The notes beneath the pieces were generated by a model. It did not search any database and had not been told where the DNA came from. It was given only the letters and a program-made list of their open reading frames with translations. DNA of 64,000 bases from Choristoneura fumiferana. Lineage: Eukaryota; Arthropoda; Insecta; Lepidoptera; Tortricidae. Made by a program: the position numbers and the translations under genes. The first letter of the stretch is position 1, and every line of letters begins with the position of its first letter. This document shows positions 57,401-64,000 of this stretch, piece by piece. The stretch spans positions 3,131,389 through 3,195,388 of the forward strand of contig NC_133496.1 of the NCBI RefSeq assembly GCF_025370935.1, read 5' to 3'.

Positions 57401-60400
57401 TGTATGTAGGTACTTACTATAATTTAACCCACATTAAGGCTGCTGATAATTAATACGATACAAGCAGAAAAACATTGAAATTCGAAAGTGAAAAAAAAAA
57501 TTGTATAAAAGTTTTCTTGTGTGTGACTGAACTTCATACAATTATTTTTTCAAATTTCAATGTTATTCCACTTGTATAGTAGTAGCCTTAATGTAGGTTA
57601 GATTAAAGTACAGGATGTTTTTAACAGCCTGTATATTACTGATAAGTACCAATAACTATAATCAACTTGGAAAAGTTGAAAAACACGACATTGTCATTCC
57701 AAAGTTCAGTATATCTCAATCATCCCAGCTTATATGTGTACGTCCCAGTGCTGAACATAGGCCTCCACTCAGATTGAGAGGGATTGGGCCCTACTTCCCT
57801 CACGGGGCCGGTCTGGATTGGGAACTTAACACACACCATTGATTTGCTTCACAGGATGTGCAGGTTTCTTAAAATTTATGTTTGCACATGAATTTCGAAA
57901 AAGTCAGAGATGCGAGCCTGGATTTGAACCCACGATCCTCTGCTTGAGAGGCCATAAGTCGAATCACTAGGCTACCACGGCTGTGCACCGACTATTTACA
58001 GAACAACTTATAAATTATTCTTCCAGGTCCATTCATCGGTGGTTTCCTGTCAACCCGCATCGGCCGTAAATGGGCGCTCCTGGTGTCGTCCGTGCCGCTG
58101 CTGGTGGGGTACATCCTCATAGCCGCAGCCTCCAACGTGGGCTTCCTCTACGCTGGACGCATCTTCTGGGGCTTCAGCGCTGGCATGATCTATACAGTGT
58201 CGCCGATGTACTGCGCAGAGATAGCCACGGTATGATATTTCTCTAATTAGTCATTAGGGGAGACCGGAGACAAAAGTAACATAGTGTATTTTTGCCCTGA
58301 TTACTCCTGATTCTATTATCTCTATGTACGTAGTATTTGCTCAAATTAATATAAACTATACCTACCTACATATGCTCTATTACATTCTTATTAAAATTAC
58401 GTGGCTAAGAAAAATAATTGACGATAGTTACTTTTGCCCCCAGAATTAGGACGAAAGTGACAGAATCGAAAGTAAAACCCATGAAGTACCAGTTTACCTA
58501 CTGAAGTGAGCTGCATTTATAACTATGGTCACGTCTTTCTCTTCAAGTCTAAAGTACATGAATGTTTGGAATTGTCAATGACTATTTTTTTTTCTGTTAT
58601 AAAATACTTTCTGTTCTTCAAAACCCCCAGCGCCATTCATTCAGGAAGGGGGGGGGGGACGGATCTGAGACGTGGGCGCTAACGATGGGCCTCATGAGAA
58701 AACTCAAAGTCACTCAGAGGGCTATGGAGAGGGCTATGCTCGGGGTTTCTCTGCGGGATAGAATTAGAAATGATGATATCCGCAGTAGAACTAAGGTTAC
58801 CGACATAGCCCGAAGAATTGCGAAACTAAAGTAGCAGTGGGCGGGGCACATTGCTCGCAGGACTGATGGCCGATGGGGTCAGAAGGTTCTCGAATGGCGT
58901 CCGCGGACCGGGAGACGAGCTGTCGGTAGGCCTCCAACAAGATGGAGCGACGACTTGGTTAAGATCGCGGGATCGCGGTGGATGCGGAAAGCACAAGACC
59001 GGTCTGAGTGGAGAGCCTTGGGGGAGGCCTATGTCCAGCAGTGGACGTCTTTCGGCTGACATAATGATGATGATCCAACCCTGTTTTTTTCATTTCATAT
59101 GTCTTTTATCCTTGCTTTTCTAAAGCGACGGGACCACACACCTTCCAGCCAGATGTTGGAGCGCAGGAAAGAACATGTGGTAGTTCACTGGCACTTGGAA
59201 TCTAAAAGAACCATAATTATTAGCCCTGTTATACTTAAGCAAGTTAATGAACAACTCTGATCCTTGTAACAACCCTGAGCTGTCTTGCGGATGTGCTCGA
59301 AAACCTCTTTGATCTTAATCTGTTCTACTTCAGATCGACGCTCGCGGCGCGCTCGGCTCGTACCTCCAAGTCTTCGTCGTGCTGGGCTTCCTGCTCACTT
59401 ACAGCATCGGGCCTTTCGTTTCATACAACGCTATTGCCTACGTCGGCATCAGCGTGTTGGTTGTCTTCGATGTCGCCTTCTTCTTCATGCCTGAGACGCC
59501 CATGTACCACCTTACTAAGAGTAAGTAACATTGGAGCCAAAGTTTTATTTTAGCGCAAGCCCTTCATATTAAAGCAATCAAAGACTCAAAGCAAGACTGT
59601 AATAATGGACGATCCAGACCGCTCGAAGAACAGATAACAGTTGGGCGAGAAAAGTCCTTGAGTGGCAACCACGAACTAGAACTCGAAGCATTGGCAAACT
59701 TCGCACTAAGTAGGTAGACAGAAGAAAACGCGAGAGTTGCAGGCAACCAGTTACAACTGGCGAGTTGTCATTCATTGTAGCGTTCTAAGAAGGAGGCTTT
59801 TGTTCAACTACGGACGTCTTCTGTTGATGATAATAGAATATATTCTACCTGTTTATACTTATCCCAGATAACCGCGAGGCGGCTGCAAAATGCCTGATGA
59901 GTTTACGTGGACGCTCGCGTGGTGGCGTGGAGGCCGAGCTCGATCTTCTAGCCTCAGATGTAGCTGCTTCTATGAATAACTCTGCTACAGTAAGTCTAAG
60001 ATCTAAAACCTTAGTTGTATCCGTGAATTTAATAATAATGATAGTTAGTTTATTGCAAAGTCTATAATTTATATTTATTTTTATCAGGTACAAAACCTAA
60101 AAAAACACACAAGTCCAGTTCCATTAAAAGTTCATCCAACTACTGGAAGCAAAAATTGTTAATTATGTTCTTCCTCTTCCCAGATCAAAGACGTCTTCAG
60201 AGGCAGCAACTTCAAGGCGCTCTACATCTCGTGTGCGCTGGTCTTCTTCCAGCAGTTCTGCGGCATCACCGCTGTCCTGTTCTACCTGACCAACATCTTC
60301 GAAGCTGCCGGCTCCAACCTTGACTCTTCTGTTGCTACCATCATCGTCGGGATTGTACAGGTTAGCTTTGTTTACTTAGCTATTTTGCAAATATTGTTTA

Positions 60401-63400
60401 CCTATGGTATTTTGAAATTAGTCCAGAATATTTTAGCAGATCAGGCCCTATACCACGAAGTGCAAAACTCGAATTTCGTGTGTTGCCGTCCCGCTGACGC
60501 TTATGCCATTTAATACGCGAGTGAAAGGGACGGTGCGAACTTCGATATGCGAGTTTCGTAGTAGCCCATCTGATACTGTAAATGTCTATATATCTAACGC
60601 GTGTGTGTACTAATTAACTTGAATATTTTACGATTACGATTAATTTACGAAGATTGGATGACAAAGCCAACGCAAGTCAGCAAAATGGACTGGCAATGTA
60701 TTAAAATCTTTACAAGCTTGCGTTAAAATTAACGAGATGGCCTGGTTAACGCATTCATTACCACCGACGCACATATGCGTTTTCGGAACTTCACCTAGTG
60801 CCGCTGTCATAATTATTCATACATTTGAACGCACATGTGCGTCGGCGGCACCTGTGGAAGTCAGGTGGCAGTGAATGCGTTAAAGCCGTGGGTTCAGAGG
60901 CCGCTTCCAACCGTAGCAACAGGAGGTCTGTGGGGGAGGTCTATGTTCAACAGTCAACAGTGGACGTCCTAAGTCTGATATGATGTTGATTATTGAAATC
61001 ACAAATGTGTTTATTCCAGGTGATTGCATCGTGTGTGACTCCATTTGTAGTGGACCGGCTGGGGCGGCGTCCGCTGCTAATGTTCTCTGCTTGCGGCACG
61101 GCGCTTGGACATGTAATACAACTAAATAATTAAGAACATCATCACTCATATAGTTCATTGTAAAATGGATTTGCGACCCATTCGATTCAAGTTGGTAGCT
61201 AAGTTTAATTGGAATTGGAGTAATTAAGGGCCCTTCCACACGATGTTTTTTTGCGTTCGTTTGTATCGATACAAACGCAATTCGAACGCTCAGAAAATGC
61301 AAGGAAGCCGGCACGTTTTAATCGTTTGTTTGTATCGATATAAACGCTACGTTTTTCGAACGCAAGCATTATCTCGTTTTTATCGCGTCTAGTACTAGTA
61401 AAGCAGTAAATAAATATAACATTAATGCACAGATATACAGGGATCATGTGTTTTTTGAACTTATTACGCAGTATAACCTACTGTATTGTCGTTCCGTGCA
61501 CGGTTTTAAAATTAGACCCATATCCGTCCATATCTTCCCGTGAATGTCATGAAAGTGGGTATTTATTGGCTGCAGGTGGTTCTCTATTGCCAACTACCAA
61601 TTCGTTTATCGCATATTATGCTACTGGCATAATTTACAGACTTTATGTATTTATAGGTATACATATGCGACGCTCTGCACGGGTACAGAAATATCAGTGA
61701 TATTTCTATACGAAATAGTTGCAGATTTATATACCACATGATAAAATATTGATTGTAAAATATTAAAGTAGTTAAAGCGATTTACTAAAATATTTATTTA
61801 TTTTTGTATATTTTTCTACAGACCAAATTCGTAAACCTTGGATTGTCCCGGATATAAAATGCCTAAATCTAGCAACCTTAATGCCACTAGCCACAGGGTC
61901 AGGGGTTGTCAGGGTCTCTCTAGCTCTCAATTTCTATCTCATTTTAACTTATTAACTTTGCTTTTCCAGGTTGCGTTGGGCATCTTCTTCCTCCTCGACG
62001 CCCAGCACAGTCCGGTCGCGAAGTCCATCGGTTTCCTGCCCATCCTCTCGATGGTGGTATTTATAGTTACCTACTCCGTGGGTCTGGGCCCCATCACCTG
62101 GGCTGTTATTGGAGAGCTGTTCCCCATTGAAGTGAAGGGCATATCGTCTCCAATCGTCACTGCTACTTGTTGGACGATGTGCTTCTCTGTTACAAGGTGC
62201 TCATCATAAGCCTCCCCCATAAACCTACAGTTGCTTCGGCTGGATTGGCTGCATCTACCGTGAACCCGCGGTCTTAATTTAACCAGGTCATTCGTCCATC
62301 TCGTTGGTGAACGTCCTACGCTTCTTGTCGCTACATGTCTTAAACTCCAGTCTCTATTCATATTTAATGAAAAAACCGGATAACTCATTTCATAAATCGG
62401 GTTTAGCTCGACATGTTTCTGGCTAATTCGTAGCTATTCTTCCTGAAGCAATGCGATTTGGCGGCCGCTGCACCACCAATATTACGCTATTATATTACGA
62501 GATGGCCTGGTTAACGCATTCATTGCCACCGACGCACATATGCGTTCTCGGAACTTCACCTAGTGCCGCTGTCATAATTATTCATACATTTTGAACGCAT
62601 ATGTGCGTCTGTGGCACCTGTGGAAGTCAAGTGGCAGTGAATGCGCCATGGGTTCAGAGGCCGCTTCCAACCGAAGCAACTGGAGGTCTGTGGGGGAGTG
62701 TCATATATATAATATGAGTGAGTCTCACGGTAGTTTCATGCTCAATCTCTCCAATTACCACCTGTTTCGCTCTTCGCAGATACTTCGGTCCGATCTCGGA
62801 GGTACTGGGCATGTACGTGGCTTTCTGGATCTTCGGCGCGTGCTGCGTGGGCGCGTTCTTCTTCACGCTGTTCCTTGTTCCCGAGACCAAGGGCAAGAGC
62901 TTCGCGGAGATACAGGACATGCTGGCCGGCAGGTGGGTATATTGAGCTTGAAGTAAGTTCACTCGATTACGTAGTGTCATAAGTGCAAGCCACACAGAAG
63001 AGTGGGACCGGGGATGCGTCGCGGAAGGGACGGAGAGGCGCAGACGTCGAAGCATTACGTACATTTAGGGTCTGTTTCACCATCCATTGATTAGCGTTCA
63101 CCGATGGTTAAACGTGATGCCGCCTCCGTCTATTCGAACAAAGCAAATAGAGACGGCATCACACCTAACCGCCAGTTAACACTAATCAATGGATGGTGAA
63201 ACAGCCCCTTAGTATGAAAAAGCGACGCGCCCCCGTCCCACGTCTCTTATATCTATGTGGCTTCCGCCTTAGGGTCTCCCCATATGTATCGACGCGAAAT
63301 TGGCAAAAGCCGATAGAAAAAAGCTTTATGTTTACGTAATAAGAGCGAAAATGACGTCGACGCGTGTTGCAGGGGCCGGGCAAGCAGATCCGAGCCGAGA

Positions 63401-63426
63401 CCAGCTTTTTTTATGCGGACATTTAG
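54460..63426 (+). CDS. Facilitated trehalose/sugar transporter (Tret1-like, MFS sugar porter)
   Basis: Twelve-helix major facilitator moving sugars across the plasma membrane; insect relatives carry trehalose or glucose between haemolymph and tissues (family knowledge). Exons: 54460-54505, 57086-57247, 58027-58229, 59334-59520, 59868-59989, 60184-60360, 61020-61112, 61970-62196, 62780-62936, 63373-63426; about 475 residues, normal for the family. Start is ATG 54460 (MEAGQLWRQYV). Signatures in order are TRIGRKW (loop 2-3), GRIFWGF, PETPMYHL (end of helix 6), QQFCGITAVLFY (helix 7), DRLGRRPLL (loop 8-9), ELFPIEVKG and PETKGKSF (end of helix 12). All phases match. The C-terminus is unsettled: donor TGG|GTATAT at 62937 to 63373 gives a 17-residue end, whereas no splicing gives a stop at 62943-62945. 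The substrate cannot be told from sequence. Confidence 0.9.
55014..55564. mobile_element. Inverted-repeat element, about 550 bp
   Basis: ttagataattttcacaaacg, then ttttctgagtagcga, is mirrored on the right; arms are about 80 bases and imperfect. Lies in intron 1 of the sugar transporter. Confidence 0.8.
57717..57982 (-). mobile_element. SINE family A, diverged copy
   Basis: cccagcttatatgtgtacg through ccaccacggct-like end; about 40 bases upstream of sugar transporter exon 3. Confidence 0.65.
58640..59075 (+). mobile_element. RTE-type LINE, C-terminal end, 5' truncated
   Basis: Encodes the end of the reverse transcriptase protein: GSETWALTMGLMRKLKVTQ and further, up to an in-frame TAG at about 58832 where family members have Trp. 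It then continues past GRRAVGRPPTRWSDDLVK in a shifted reading to a (GAT)n tail. Inactive. Confidence 0.8.
60452..60570. mobile_element. Foldback element, family F
   Basis: Arms gtgcaaaactcgaatttcg and gcgagtttcgtagtagccc, with a gacgcttatgccatttaa centre. Confidence 0.65.
60746..60884. mobile_element. Inverted-repeat element with ACGCACATATGCGT
   Basis: ttaacgcattcattaccacc against ggtggcagtgaatgcgttaa. Sister copy at 62511-62646 and larger relative at 21468-21744. Confidence 0.8.
62210..62330 (-). mobile_element. RTE-type LINE C-terminal scrap
   Basis: Minus strand reads SVGRSPTRWTNDLVK, a degraded version of the LINE motif at 58640-59075. Confidence 0.55.
62511..62646. mobile_element. 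Inverted-repeat element, sister of 60746-60884
   Basis: Same order of blocks, including the preceding gagatggcctgg, so flank and element were copied together. Confidence 0.8.
63064..63213. mobile_element. Foldback element, second copy of 50845-50992
   Basis: Same ends and arms with about 10 differences; lies in the last intron of the sugar transporter. Confidence 0.85.
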
Positions 63427-63589
63427 TACATTACTGCAGAGACCGGTAAGTAAGCCGTCCTGGACGAGTAGAAGTTTGATGGCCAAACCGCCAGGTGAGG
63501 CCATCGATGATACGAGGCCAGGATGGCGATTACTGGTCGAAGCTTGTATAGCGCTTTTCTCAAAAATGATGATGGTGATAATGAAATGA

Positions 63590-63675
63590 CGGTGATTGTG
63601 ATGTGATGATGATGATGATGATTGACGTTGATGATGATGATGATGACGATGTTAGTAATGATGATGATAATGATG
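63590..63675. repeat. (GAT)n-type imperfect microsatellite
   Basis: Mostly gatgat runs broken by gacgtt and gataat; probably the remnant of a SINE or LINE tail. Confidence 0.8.
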
Positions 63676-63769
63676 ACATGGATCCATTTCAATATACTAG
63701 TTATCTAACTACACCCGACACTGCCGCTCGGCCCGCGCGCTGTTTGTAACGGGTTCCAAATTTTTTAAG

Positions 63770-63905
63770 GAACCCGTTGCTGTCCAGGAAGTAAATTTCA
63801 TACTTACTTCCTGGACATTTCGATACCCGTTACTGTCCAGGAAGTAAATTTCATAGGTACTTACCTACTTCCTGGACAGTTTGAGATTACTTCCTGGACA
63901 CTAGC
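63770..63905. repeat. Nested inverted repeats of tgtccaggaagtaa
   Basis: The motif appears twice forward (63780, 63835) and three times reversed (63813, 63866, 63888), able to form several alternative hairpins. Confidence 0.75.
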
Positions 63906-64000
63906 AGCTAGTCTCCGGGATGCGTTACTTTCTACTACGTTGTTGATAACGTAATGGCAATATTTCATATCATTTTCGAGAAAAAGATTTTTTCTATCAG

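Overview
The window is nuclear DNA of an insect, most likely a moth or butterfly. It is AT-rich and its genes are split into many short exons. The intervening DNA is packed with tRNA-derived SINEs ending in (GAT)n or (TTTA)n, short inverted-repeat (MITE-like) elements, RTE-type LINE scraps and short TTAGG-type repeats. No prokaryotic signal, rRNA or CRISPR is present. Most single-frame ORFs are shadows of repeats or of exons on the other strand, so I built the genes by joining exons that keep one reading frame and have matching splice sites.

Layout. (1) 5013-10028 (+): the last seven coding exons of an SLC7 amino acid transporter (LAT/y+LAT type); its first exons lie upstream of the window. 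(2) 14485-14841 (+): a single-exon, lysine-rich protein of 118 residues that I do not recognise. (3) 19182-28391 (-): a complete 11-exon, 612-residue protein with four H-x5-H zinc fingers, matching Pep (zinc finger protein on ecdysone puffs); a non-coding first exon lies near 28816-28990. (4) 31143-48495 (+): the insect ortholog of EDRF1, 16 exons and about 1,217 residues, head-to-head with Pep. (5) 54460-63426 (+): a complete 10-exon, about 475-residue sugar porter of the facilitated trehalose transporter (Tret1-like) type. The genes look like separate housekeeping units; nothing suggests a shared pathway.

The most unusual pattern is that tandem arrays repeatedly begin exactly on an exon's 3' end and carry its 5' splice site with them. 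There is a 21-bp array at SLC7 exon b (6258-6546), a 134-bp array at SLC7 exon f (8990-9790) and a 56-bp array at EDRF1 exon 14 (44812-45547). EDRF1 exon 9 is also partly duplicated on both sides. Each array presents many copies of a real donor site while only the first gives an open reading frame.

Two introns, one in Pep and one in EDRF1, can only be read in frame if they are GC-AG introns. At least a dozen distinct inverted-repeat element families are visible, including a TTAA-flanked element placed 12 bp from an EDRF1 splice donor that itself contains a SINE with a clean 10-bp target-site duplication. All identifications are from reading alone; no search was run.
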